DNA from: Mallotus nudiflorus
Lineage: Eukaryota > Streptophyta > Magnoliopsida > Malpighiales > Euphorbiaceae
Length of the DNA: 64,000 nucleotides
Reading direction: 5' to 3'
NCBI GenBank assembly: GCA_947683625.1
Contig: CANTUR010000919.1
Coordinates: 62,001 to 126,000, forward strand
Shown: positions 24,625 through 35,389 of the stretch, piece after piece
Layout of the letters: every line of letters begins with the position of its first letter
How positions within the stretch are numbered: position 1 is the first letter of the stretch
Position numbers and translations under genes: made by a program
Notes under the pieces: model-generated
The model's database searches: none
Told to the model about the DNA's origin: nothing
The model's input: the letters and a program-made list of their open reading frames with translations, nothing else

Positions 24625-24933
24625 AAAAGCCAACTGACCACATTTATTTATTTATTTATAATTAAATTACAAAAAAGGTCCTTAAAAGTTTCTAATTTTT
24701 CCAATTAAATCCTTAAAAAAACAATTTTGTAATTAAATCCACAAAATATAGCAATTTAGTCCTTTAAATCACGAAACTCGACATTAGAGATCATTCTCAA
24801 TTAGATTTTCATCATAGGGGCTTTCGTTGTACACGTGCACAATTGCATCTCAAAATTGGATGCTTATAGTTGCCCACTTTTATCACTGTTTGCTTGATAA
24901 AATGTGGCAAAGAAATAATAGTACATAACCCGT

Positions 24934-24969
24934 AATGCTGATTGGCATTACATAATGTCGATCGACATT
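24934..24969. repeat. U3 palindromes, 3' LTR of B, second set
   Basis: AATGCTGATTGGCATT (24934) and the perfect palindrome AATGTCGATCGACATT (24954). Same 20-bp spacing. Confidence 0.75.
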
Positions 24970-25208
24970 AAATGCCGGCCAACCACATTTATTTATTTAT
25001 TTAAATTACAAAAAAGGTTCTTGAAAGTTTATAATTTTTCCAATCAAATCCCTAGAATAACAATTATGTAATTAAATCCACAAAATGTAGCAATTTAGTC
25101 TTTTAAATCATGAAACTCGACATTAGAGATCAATTCTCAATTAGATTTTCATCATAGGGGCTTTCGTTGTATGCGTGCATAATTGCATCCCGAAATTGGG
25201 TGCTTACA

Positions 25209-25222
25209 GTTGCCCCCCTTTA
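25209..25222 (-). other. Polypurine tract of element B
   Basis: On the minus strand TAAAGGGGGGCAAC directly before TGTAAGCACCC. Same sequence class as 44971-44984 (A) and 56000-56013 (D). It primes plus-strand DNA synthesis. Confidence 0.85.
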
Positions 25223-25367
25223 TCGTTGTTTGCTTGATAAATTACGGCAAAGTAATAGTAGTACACAATTTTGAAAGAAAGAATTAGAGTACTGTATTGT
25301 ATCCTAATTTACAAGCTAATGCTTAAATTGCTGAGCAATTTTAAGCAAAATGCTTTGTTTAATATGT

Positions 25368-25733
25368 TTCACTATATTTCCTATGGAACATCTAGTGAAA
25401 CTTATGCATTTCGCTATATTCCCTGTGGTACGTCTAGCGACTCGTGATTTAAAAATAAGTTATGTGTAGTGTCTGGTGAACTACACTATATTCCTTTTGG
25501 GACATCTAGCGACAATGAATTTCGTTATATTCCTTGTGGGACTTTTAATAAAATAAATGCAATGATTCTCATTATATTCCCTATGGGACATTTAGCAATT
25601 TTTGAAAAACATGCTATAGTTCTTATGGAATGTCTAGCAATCTATGATTTAAAATTTTGCTATATTCCTTACGGGACATTTAGCCATTCGTGATTTGAAA
25701 AATGTGCTATAGTTCATATGGAACGTTTAGCAA
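25368..25733. repeat. Tandem hairpin array of element B (about 8 units, 36-76 bp)
   Basis: Units centred on GCTATATTCC-loop-GGGACATCTAGC. Starts near 25368, 25410, 25486, 25522, 25572, 25613, 25658 and 25704. The outer arms pair and change together: CACTA/TAGTG, CGCTA/TAGCG, TGCTA/TAGCA. Inner arms also pair (TTCC/GGAA, TCCC/GGGA, GTTC/GAAC). It lies about 570 bp upstream of the antisense gene start (26302). The short frame at 25469-25693 is the repeat read through, not a gene. Confidence 0.7.
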
Positions 25734-26301
25734 TGATACCATAACTATTGTGTAGTGTCTAGAAGATCAAAAGATTTGAAAATTCATGTTATAACTGCTA
25801 TTAAAGCACATAACATGCTGAATTTGAAATTCGTGTTACAACTACTGTGCAGCACATAACATGATAATTTTGAAATTTGTGTTTCAACTACTGTGTAGCA
25901 CAAAACAAATTTTGAAAATTTTTGATTTAAAATGATGCATGTAAAAGTGCAAAATTGAATTCTATAATTATATTATGTGTTATACACTTGATAAAAAATT
26001 TAGAATTTACATACAGATGTAATTAATAATTCATTAATTAATGACATGAGTTGAATGAATGAATTAGGAATCAAATCCAAATCAAGATGCAATTATGGAT
26101 GAAATTGCAAAAAAAAAACATGATTTTGAATGCAGGCATAATCAAGGGACCAAAATGGATATTTTTTATTTATAAGAAGCTTCCCTCTTTATTTTTCGAT
26201 GCTATTCTTTCATTTCCCTCTCCATTTCTTCTTTTTTGCTTTGATTTTCTTCTTTTAATTTCTTGCTTATCTGAAGTCTGATTCATAATCCGTCAGATCC
26301 C

Positions 26302-29300
26302 ATGGCTGACTCACAACACAAGCTATACAAAGAAGCAGAGATTCTAGCTGACCCAGCTATTGTGCCTCTCTGTTTTCCTTAGAAAAACCTTGGAGGGTTC
26401 TACTATGCTTCCTTTGACTCATCTTCACCTTCATAGGTGCATAGATATGGGTAATAAGGTAACACTTCCTCATTTCTGTTTATTTCGGCAAAAATTTATT
26501 CATACAGTTAGTAATTAGAATTAATTTTACAATGCAAATTAGTGTGTATATTGTTGAAATTAGATTAAAAATCACTCAAAAATGCATGAAAAATTTAAAT
26601 TTAACATAGGAATATTGGATTTCAGTTAAATATTGAAAGTTTAAAAATTTGAGTTTGGAAGTCCAGAAATCAGTCAGCATTTGTACAATGCTGATCTAAA
26701 AAAATATATTTTTAATAATTTTTAATCAATTAATTATTATTTTGCCCTCGAAATTCTCCTAGCGACTGATGAAATTCACGGGCTATTTTCATATAGCTCG
26801 TGAATTATTTCACAAGCTGTTGGAGAATGCGACACAACTGGTATGGGCCTTTGGGTTTAGATGATTTATTGTTGGGCTTCCAACAACTTGAGGGAGGTCT
26901 GATTGCCATTCTTTATTCGCACTTATTAAGTGGTGGATGGACACCACCCATATCTTCCATACTCGTGTAGGCGAGTTAACTATTTCGCTTATGAGTTTTT
27001 CTGTGATCACTAGGATTGCCTTTAGAGGGACTCCTATTTTCTTCTATATTAACTACTGTAGTCTCCCTGAGCATGTGTGGAGTCAATATGTGTTAGATTT
27101 GATCAAGTTCGCTCTGACATGGAAGAATCAGAAGAATGTTCTTCTTTCATTGTTAATCGAGGGATTCAGACGTCTTCCTACCACCACTCCTAGTTAGATT
27201 ACCCATAAGGTGAGGTGTCTCCTTCTAATATTACTTGGCACGACCCTTTTTTGTAAGACTGGTCATGAGGTCAGCATTGCCCTTCTCAATCCTCTTTAAG
27301 ACTTAGACTGAGTTATCACCCTTGACTGGGGATCTGTTGCGTTGGCTTATCTGTATTATAGACTAGACACTGTTTGTAGAGGTGTTGTCATCATGTGTAG
27401 CTTTTAGCACTCCTTGCATGTACATCATCCTTTTTTTTGACTTATTTCCTCTTTCTAGATCTAGAGTCTAGAGATTAGGCTAATTTATGGCTTTGATGCT
27501 ATTAGTTTCAATAAAAGGCTCCCTTTGATGCAGAGATAGGGCTCTTCCCATCTAATGAGCGTTAGAAACACTTTGTAGACTTTTCATGATTAGCTGAACA
27601 TTATCAAGTGGCACTTGGTAGAAAAAAATCATTAGTATTTCATTATTTAATGCAAGTTAAACTTAATAATATGATTTTAGAGATTAAATCTAATTGGCTG
27701 GAGGGAGCAGATGACGTCCAGAGGTATGATTTCATGGTTGCTGTAGTACGACTCGAGGACATGAGGATTCTGCTCCTTGGTTATGGTTACCAGATGTGGT
27801 ATTTGGGAGAGCGGGTGTATCGGTGGTATTTTGGACCTTCCTGATGCCATTTTCCCTTTGATGTTCCCCTCTCGATGTTATATAGTTCTCTTATAATGGG
27901 TTGAGAGAGGCATTACAGGGATATAATGCCATGATTTTTCTTGAGCGATCTTGCCATTATCGGTAGTTCATCCATGAAAACCTATTGGAGCAGGTTCCTA
28001 CTAACCAGGTTAAGGTAACTTCTGATAATTTCTCTTCTAGACTGTTCAAATCACTTATTTTCTTTTCTCAAAGTTTGAGGAGATTGGCTCCCCTATCAAT
28101 AAGGTGATGGAGGAGGCAGCTGGGACTACTTAGGGGGTTGACACTACTCTTAAGCTTGAGATTGCGCTTGAGGAATCTAGGCCTAGACCTAGTCATGCAC
28201 AACATACTCAGCACATTAGGACCAGTTATGAGGGAACCTTTGCTGGTGCTATTTTGGCGATGTCCACCTTCCTGCCAGATCTATGCTCAATTGGGCTCCT
28301 GTTGTTTAGGCTCCGGTTAAGTAGCAGATGCATTTCGGTGATGTTTAGCTCCCCAGCTTTTCTCCAGTAGATACTTCTCATATGAGTTTGTCTGACTTTT
28401 TTCTTATATTACCTGTACACTTGGTATTGATGTTAGTACAACTTTACAAAACAAGTCCCTCGGACACAAGTAAAGTGTTTGCATGGACTCACCTTGTCTT
28501 AGAGGTTATTTACTATGCAGGTCATATATAGTTGGCAGGTAAGCATGTACACTTATTATGCAAATGTATGCATGGAATGCATATGATATGATGTTTCCTA
28601 TATTGTAGAGTTATTCTAGGGATCTAGAGCAGGAGAACAAGATGCTTTGTTGACGGCTTGTGGACTTGAGCATAGACCCCTACAACGTTGGTACTTCATT
28701 TTTCAGACCTTTAGATACTTATCATCATAATGATCCTAGTAGAGGATGGAGCCTATAGCTTGATAGTAGAGCCTAGGATGACTGATTCCAAGCTATCTTC
28801 ATTTATAATTTGTAGTTATGTCAGACTGCCTTCTTATACTGATCTATTCCAAATTTCCCTTTCTTGAAATTAGACTTGGATGAATAGATGGTCCTAAGTG
28901 AATTTTATTATTATTATTATTATTATTTTTAACTTTAACTTTTGCCTAAGCCACCCTTTCAGGTTTTCGGCTTAGCAGAAATGCCTTAAATTTACCTAAG
29001 CCACCCTTTGGGTTTTCAACTTAGCAGGCTTCTTATTTTTACTTTTCAAATCTGGTTACAAGAGAAATTAAGTTTTGCTTGCTACTCCTACCAACCCTTT
29101 ATCCTATCAGCCTCATTAGTTGCAGTTTTAACCCTTGAAGATGAAAGACAAGCACACTATAGACCATTGGATTGATTAGATGAAAGGTATCACGGACATT
29201 GAGATTACATGGGTCTGCCATTGGTGGAGATTGAAGTTCATGACTCTTGACTTATATGATTATTGTGTTCCCATCTCGGGGTTGTGCTTTTCAACTTTCA

Positions 29301-29585
29301 TTTTCCCTTTACATCTTTGTCATTAGTATGGCCGCCCATAATTCATTATTACTGTTCCAACTAATATCGAGGGCTTCCCTTACTTAGGCAAGATGTTTTT
29401 TGGATAAGGTCAGGGACTTATAGCCTCGCATAACCCTTCAGTGCAATATATCTTTGAATGCTGATAAAGCTACTGATGATAATTACCAAGCTTGGGTCAT
29501 GATACAAGCTACAGAGCCACCCGGATTTTCTAAATACAAGAGGACTCAAGCTTTACATAATGAATATCAGAAGAAGAATAAATAG
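26302..29585 (+). pseudogene. Antisense gene of element B: PMD plus DUF7745-like, intron-containing, broken
   Basis: Runs against B's gag-pol. First exon ATG at 26302 ('MADSQHKLYKEAEIL'), matching the start in A at 43354, with a donor-like GGGTAATAAGG at about 26451. The PMD part, 26785-27350, has 'WWMDTTHIFHTRVGELTISL', 'LLIEGFRRLPTTT' and 'DWGSVALAYLYYRLD', as in the aminotransferase-like plant mobile domain. A further exon starts after TTTCTAG at 27460, another holds 'GYGYQMWYLGERVYRWYFGPS' (27780-27842). The DUF7745-like part is at 29130-29585 ('MKGITDIEITWVCHWW', 'QATEPPGFSKYKRTQAL'), stop TAG 29583-29585. Exon limits between are uncertain. Stops break every exon. Function unknown; PMD proteins in plants act in silencing or occur in transposons. 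Confidence 0.75.
28940..29045. repeat. Small hairpin repeats in an antisense-gene intron of B
   Basis: Two copies of 'GCCTAAGCCACCCTTT-GGTTTTC-GCTTAGCAG', an inverted repeat, like the post-integrase motif. Probably intronic, just upstream of the final exon. Confidence 0.6.
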
Positions 29586-29829
29586 AGGCACCACTAAAGC
29601 AAAATGGTCTCATAGAGCTAATTTTAAGCTTTTATGTTATGTTTTCCTTTCCAGTACTTAAGCATTATAAATAAGATAGAACATGCAATGTTATAACAAA
29701 ATTCAATTTCAATAAAATTCATTAATTAAGGCCAAAATGAGTACATTTACTACATCATATGACATAACTCATGTTATCAGCTAGTCATTTTGGATTTTTT
29801 AACTGAATATTTTTCGTTCACATTTTATT

Positions 29830-30010
29830 TCCCTAACTTTTGCCTGATTAGCCCTTTGTGGGTTTTCTAATTAGCAAGACCTTTTTCTTTTATTTATTTC
29901 CTAATTTTTGCCTACCAGGCCTTTACAGGTTTTCTGAACAGTGGGAATGTTCTAGTTTTTGCCTAACTAGCCTTTTCAGGTTTTCTAGTTAGCAGAATTT
30001 ATTTTTTTTA
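29830..30010. repeat. Post-integrase small hairpin repeats of B
   Basis: Four copies of TTTGCCTAACTAGCC-TTTTCAGG-TTTTCTAGTTAGCA separated by T-rich spacers. ACTAG and CTAGT arms pair. Lies between the integrase end and the antisense gene end. Confidence 0.7.
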
Positions 30011-30079
30011 TACTAAATTTATTTATTTTTATAGGTAGTATTTCTTGAGGTGATCCATATTAACAGGCTCTATGAACTC

Positions 30080-31340
30080 ATTCCCTTTAAGATTAGATAT
30101 CTTGGCAGCTCCCTTTGGTAGAACTGACTAGACTAAGTACGGTCCTTCCCAATTCGATTTGAATTTTCCTCTCCAAATCGAACACCATTCCTCTAGACTA
30201 TTTTAACACCATGTCCCCAGCTCTTATTTTCCCTGGCCTTACTTTCTTATTAAACGACCTTGCTATCCTCCTCTGATATATCTGAGAATGAAATAAAGCA
30301 TTCATCCTCTTCTCATCTAAAGATACCAGAGAATCATATCTCTTTTGCACCCATTCACTCTCAGGTGTTTTGGCCTCCATAACCACTCTTAGAGACTTGA
30401 TCTCAATTTTTATAGGCAAAACTGCTTCATAGCCATACACCAAGGAGAATGGAGTTTGGCCTATGGCAGTTCTGGCTATAGTTCTGTATCCCCATAAGGC
30501 AAAGGGAAGGTACCCATACCGATCTTTGTAAGTTTTGACCATCTTAGAGAGGATTTTCTTAATATTCTTATTCACTGCTTCCACTGCTCTATTAGCCTGA
30601 GGTCGATACAGTAAAGACTTATGATGCTCGATCCTATATTTCTATAATAACTCTATCGTCTCTGCTTGAAATTGAACCCCATTTTCCATCACAACATAAT
30701 ATAGAATCCAATATCTGTAAATAAAATTCTTCTCAATGAACCGGGCCATCTACTTCACATCTAGAGTATTAAAAGATTCAGCCTTTACCCATCTAGAGAA
30801 GTAATCAATTGCCACAACTATATACTTATGTCCATTCTCCTGCTGTCAGCCTTATTTCTCCTATAATATCAATCCCCATGCTATAAAAAGGCCAAGGAGA
30901 TGATAAACTATTTAGCACCATTGGAGGAAGGTGGTTGAGATTCCCATAGATCTAACATTGATGGCATTGCTTTACTATCGTAATGCAATCTCTTTCCATG
31001 CTCATCCAGTAGTACCCTTATCTGATTATCTTCTTTGTTAGGATTATTCCATTCATATGAGAACCGCAAGCTCCCATGTGAATCTCCTTTATTACCTCTT
31101 CTGCTTCATCTTTCTTGAGACATATGAGTTATGTCCTATTCAGCATTCTCTTATACAACACCCCATCATGACTTATAAAATTACGTGCAAGAACATGCAG
31201 GGCATATCTTTCTTTTAAAGTGGCTTCATATGGATATTTTCCTTCCTCAATAAACCTTTGAACATTATAAAGCCAGGGCTTCTCTTTGGGCCCTACTTAA
31301 ATTCCTATAATCTTCTTACCCCCATAACATGGAGCTCTTG
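30080..31340 (-). pseudogene. Integrase of element B (broken)
   Basis: On the minus strand: zinc-binding region about 31200-30960, core with 'WPFYSMGIDIIGEI' (first Asp kept, about 30875), 'VVMENGVQFQAE' (second Asp changed to Glu, about 30685), and 'ANRAVEAVNKNIK' (catalytic Glu kept, about 30585). The open C-terminal piece 30584-30198 has 'GYLPFALWGYRTIARTAIGQ' and 'FSLVYGYEAVLPIKIEIKSL'. Frameshifts and stops elsewhere. Confidence 0.88.
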
Positions 31341-31394
31341 ATTTCATGATCACTGACGGCTTCATAGTCAATCCAGTTACACTGTCCCACATTA

Positions 31395-31905
31395 AAGAGA
31401 TCATTGCTGGAGCATCTGCCATTTGATTGTCATCTTTTGATAGATGGATAAAAAGACATTTGGTGAAGTTCTTTATTAAAGTCCTAAAATAGCAGACGTA
31501 GGGTTTTAGCTTTTCCTCCTTTACTTCCCATTCTTTATTAGCCTAACTAATAACCAACATCGAATCCCCATATACTAACAACTCCTTTGCTCTAACTGCC
31601 ATTATTGCTTCCACTCCATGAATGCATGCCTCATACTTAGCCATATTATTGGTTACTTTTAAATCCAGTTTCTTGGCCATCAGTATGGTTTCTCCTTCTG
31701 GCATAATAAGGATCACACCTAATCCAGCTCCTTTATTATTTATAGCCCCATCAACTACAATTGCTAGATTCTTATCTGGAAATTCTAGGTTCCATGGTTC
31801 ATCGCCCTCTATGCTTTCTATGCTAGGAATTTTGCTACTCCCTCCCTTTGATAACCTTTATGGTAATGTACTCTATATTGAATTCAGTTAGGAGTATGAG
31901 TCATC
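31395..31905 (-). pseudogene. Second, archaeal-type RNase H of element B
   Basis: Minus-strand sequence encodes the NN-AEYEA-type motif ('VTNNMAKYEACIHGVEAIMA', about 31660-31605), 'KELLVYGDSMLVISQA' and the end 'HLSKDDNQMADAPAMISLMW'. Same position as in A and C. Frame broken. Confidence 0.8.
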
Positions 31906-31929
31906 AAGAAATCCTTCCAATCAAAGCAG

Positions 31930-32300
31930 GTGTTTGCAGTAAGTATCTTAAGGGATCTATCTTTGAAATAGCCTAAACCCTATAAGACTAAAAGTAATGC
32001 CTCAATTTTCTTATTGCCCAAATCATTATCAAACATGTCTTTTCCATAAAATCATACTTTTCTTCATATGGAATTAACTTTTTACTAAGGTAATACACTG
32101 CATGATCTATCCCATCCAGTCCTTCTTGAGCTAACATTGCCCCCATTACCTTTTCCTCTAGAGTAAAATACAAAATTAATGGTTTACTTTGCCTTGATGG
32201 TCTCAGTACAGGTGGATTAGTGAGATATTCTTTTATCTTATTAAAGGCCTTTTAACTATCATCGTTCCACTCTACAGGTTGATCTTTTCTCAACAGCTTA
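31930..32300 (-). pseudogene. First RNase H of element B
   Basis: Open piece 32173-31988 has 'YFTLEEKVMGAMLAQEGLDG', 'YYLSKKLIPYEEKYDF' and 'LIMIWAIRKLRHYF'. Upstream are 'VEWND' and 'KAFNKIKEYLTNPPVLRPSR' with a stop between. Confidence 0.85.
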
Positions 32301-33060
32301 AAGATTAGGTCATAAATATTAGTAAGCTTTGCAATGAACCTACTAATATATTATAAACTACCAATAAACCCTCTCACTTCATTCTTTATCTTTGGTGCTG
32401 GCATTTCTTGAATAGCTTTCACTTTATCCGGATCTACTTTGATTCCTCCATTACTAACTATATGCCCCAACAGCTTCCCTGAAGTAACTCCAAAAATGCA
32501 TTTCTTCAGGTTGAGTCTCAGATTATACCTCTTAATGCATGCCAAGGACTTTTCCAGTGCTTCAAAGTGTCCCTCTCTAATTTTTGGCTTGACCATCATG
32601 TCATCTACATACACCTCAACTTCCTTATGCTCATGTAATGGAAAAGAGCGATAGCTACCTTTTGGTATGTTGCGCCCACATTTTTCAACCTAAAAGGCAT
32701 AACCTTATAACAATAGGTCCCCCCATTTTGTAATGAAAGCTATCTTGATCTTATCCATAACTACCATCATTATCTAAAAGAATACATTGCACTTAATGCC
32801 ACACAATTTACTATGACATCGATGTGGGGTAAAGGAAAATCATCTTTCAAACATGGTTTATTTAAATCTCTGAAATTGACACACATATGCACCTTACCAT
32901 CTTTCTTGGGTATCGGGACTATGTTTGCTAGCCATTGGGGGTAATCTACTACTTTTAAGAAGTTAGCCTAAATTTGTTTAGCAATCTCCTCTCTTATTTT
33001 CTCATTCCACTCTAGTCTTAGCCTGTGCAATTTCTGTTTAACCATTTTTATCTCTAAATG
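32301..33060 (-). pseudogene. Reverse transcriptase of element B (broken)
   Basis: Minus strand: 'VVDYPQWLANIVPIPKKDG' (about 32950), 'NFRDLNKPCLKDDFPLPHID' (about 32860), a small gap at about 32780 that removes the segment after 'SAMYSF', then the catalytic 'YVDD' (about 32612-32601) and 'KCIFGVTSGKLLGHIVSNGG'. Open piece 32614-32351. Only a small internal loss, unlike A. Confidence 0.87.
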
Positions 33061-33955
33061 AGTTGGAATATGAGGCTTTGCAATTTCCTTGTCTAAACCT
33101 AGCATATCTTCATAAGTCTAAGAAAATACTACCTTTCTTTTATTAATATTCTCTTAAAATTTTCCCTCTCTTCAGGAGTTACATCATGTGATATATAAAT
33201 ATTCTTTGGATTATCATTCGTGCCATGTTAAATGAATCAAATTGAATTGAATTAATGTTAAACATGCATGAACGATCAAAATTATAATGCACAGATCTAT
33301 TAGGATGTACGTCACACAAGTAAGCAAAACTAGCATTCATATCATTGACCATGGAAAAAAACACAGTTTTTGTCGTCATATAGACTAGACGTTATTACAT
33401 AAGTTTCTTTATAAAAAAACATCACTAAAACTATTACTAATGATAGTAGCTAAATCCTAGGTTGGCTCCTCTTCAGGTGGCAGACACAACAACTCTTCAA
33501 TAATAATATCACCTATCCTCTCAGCTAGCTGCTTCATCACTTCCTCTTTGTTATCCTATACCAAGTTCTCCATAATCTGCACTTTGAAGATCTCGAACCT
33601 AGGAATGCCTTTTCCAGCAACATTGACATATTCCTTAGCACCTAGATAGTACTTGCCTTCCCCTAGCTTGATAAAATTCTCACTCATCGGCCTGATTCTC
33701 CCAAGGGATTATTTATTTTAGTCTTTCCCTTCTTCCTTCCTCTTTTGCTACCAGGTTTTGTTTCAGTGCACCCTAATCCTTTGGTGTCGCCTTAACTTCT
33801 GAATTATAGGGGTTTAGGGCTTCCTGCTCATTTTTTCCTAGCCACTATCCATGTTGATAATTCATGCTCTTCATCATCTTTATAACTCTTGGGTCCATTT
33901 TAGTTCCATCAAATATCCTAGTAACTTGGAAACCAGGAGGAATGCACACTTGCTT
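33061..33955 (-). pseudogene. Protease-RT linker of element B (includes G-patch-like part)
   Basis: Includes 'MVNDMNASFAYLCDVHP' (33350-33300), which precedes RT in all copies, a 'NYQHG*WLGKNEQE' glycine segment near 33860-33820, and 'PKGLGCTETKP' near 33790-33750. Stops throughout. Confidence 0.6.
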
Positions 33956-34609
33956 CTATTTCTCTAGTATGGCTGCCACAACTACACTAGTTTTATCTTT
34001 TATAGTCACAACTTCTCCTTTATGAGGGGATTTTATCTTTTGGTGCATAGTTGAGGGTACCCCTCCTAGAGCATGGAACCATGGCCTTCCTAAAAGCAAG
34101 GCATATGTGACAAGGATGTCTAATATAGTGAACTCAACGGTGGATTCCATAGGTCCTATTTTAACCAGAGCTTGGAATGTCCCCTCCACATTCCTAGTGT
34201 AGGATCTGATTATTGGATTTAAACCTATTAAGTCATTAGCTTTCAAACCCAAATTAGGCAAGATCTTCAACAAACACACATTAATAGTAGAACCATCATC
34301 AACCATTGCAAAGTTGGTTCACTTCCCTTTCACTTCAGCTAGGATAAATAATGCTTTGTTATGATTTCTTCCTTCCAATGACAAATCATCATATGAGAAC
34401 ATTATTAGCCCATGTTTCTTTTCTATAACCCTTGCTACCATAGCCTCAGGTGTAGCTACTGTTTCAATGTTCATGTTTGATAGAGCTTTAATGAGAGCTC
34501 TTCTATGATTGCCTAACTGCATTAGTAGCTCCCAAATGCTGACATTTGCCTTAGCCTTCTTAGCTATTCCAAAATCAGGTCTTTTTTTCTCCTCCTTCTG
34601 TTTCTGCAT
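33956..34609 (-). pseudogene. Aspartic protease of element B
   Basis: Two open pieces, 34609-34319 and 34306-33956, separated by one stop. The first holds the conserved run-in ('KAKANVSIWELLMQLGNHRR', 'ATPEAMVARVIEKKHG'), the second the active-site loop 'MVDDGSTINV' and the distal 'YALLLGRPWFHALGGVPSTM'. Domain length matches A. Confidence 0.87.
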
Positions 34610-35389
34610 CCTTTACTTCTTCTATTTCTACGACTCTCTTAATTTTATTTTCTCCTGCTTTGTAATTCCTCCCACAACATGATTCGCATTGGGGTTATCA
34701 CTTCATACATCAAGACTAGCGAGACTTTCCTCGTCAGAGTCATATAAGATGTCTACAACCCCAATAATCTAGACCCTTTTTCCACACTTCCACTGTGTAC
34801 ATTTCTTTTCTCTCCATGTCAAGCATTTTCAGATGCTCACTTAGTAGCTCCTCAATCCCTTATTTAGGAGTTAAGGACCCTTTACTCTCTTCTTTGAACT
34901 CATCACCCCATCCTGTAGGCATAATCTCCTCAAGAGGTATGTCAACAGAAGCTAGTTTTGAATAGAATACTCTATAATCAAATTTTCTTGAGGGCTACCT
35001 TAACAAATCCTCAACTCCTCTTTGTGACTATTCTAGAGTTTTAGATTCTTTTTCTTCTTCTGTTAGCTCATTATCAAACTCATCACTCAATCCTAAAGGC
35101 ACTATTAATTTAACTGGGATATCAACAGAGGGTGGTTTGGGAGTAGAACACTTTGTAATTGAATTTATTTAAGGTTTATCCTAGCAAATCCTCAACTCCA
35201 TTAGAGGCATAAGAAGATTCCTTACTATTTATAGAGTTTAGGTTTTTAAAGGAGTATAACACTTCCTCCTCGTTAACTCCTGAGTTAATCATCATGGTGG
35301 CTAGTGGTGGGACATTTCGGTAGTCTGGAAAGGATTGTTTGGGTTAGGATTTGATTTTTCAAGGTCTGTAATTTTTTCAGAGTTTATCA
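34610..35389 (-). pseudogene. gag-protease connector of element B, partly duplicated
   Basis: Minus strand carries the 'MPT GWGDEF' segment twice, near 34925-34900 and 35105-35075, each preceded by a 'FYSK..SF.' segment and a 'DLL' stretch. A and D have it once. So about 180 bp was duplicated. No known domain. Confidence 0.6.

Larger units (their letters stand above)
19431..25208 (-). mobile_element. 3' LTR of element B, split by solo LTR F
   Basis: Own parts 19431-20742 and 23993-25208. It begins TGTAAACGGTGGGGTTTAGC (the LTR 3' end in reverse) and ends GGGTGCTTACA next to the polypurine tract GTTGCCCCCCTTTA. Excluding the F insertion and one 340-bp duplication it is about 2.19 kb, matching the 5' LTR (2171 bp). 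No gene; the open frame at 20176-20451 is A/T-rich LTR sequence. Confidence 0.9.
24586..25265. repeat. Direct duplication (340 bp) of the polypurine tract-LTR junction of element B
   Basis: The segment running from the LTR U3 (AATGCC palindromes) through the LTR terminus (..GCTTACA) into the polypurine tract and 'TGTTTGCTTGATAAA' occurs twice, ending at 24868 and 25208 for the LTR edge. The 5' LTR of B has it once. So the 3' end of B has two PPT/LTR boundaries in a row; the inner copy is ACTTTTATCACTG-like and decayed. Confidence 0.85.

Noticed and set aside
25209..29700. PMD gene as an independent host gene or Mutator-type transposon between two LTR elements
   Set aside because: It lies inside B between integrase and the polypurine tract, and the same arrangement recurs in A, C and D, so it belongs to the retrotransposon.
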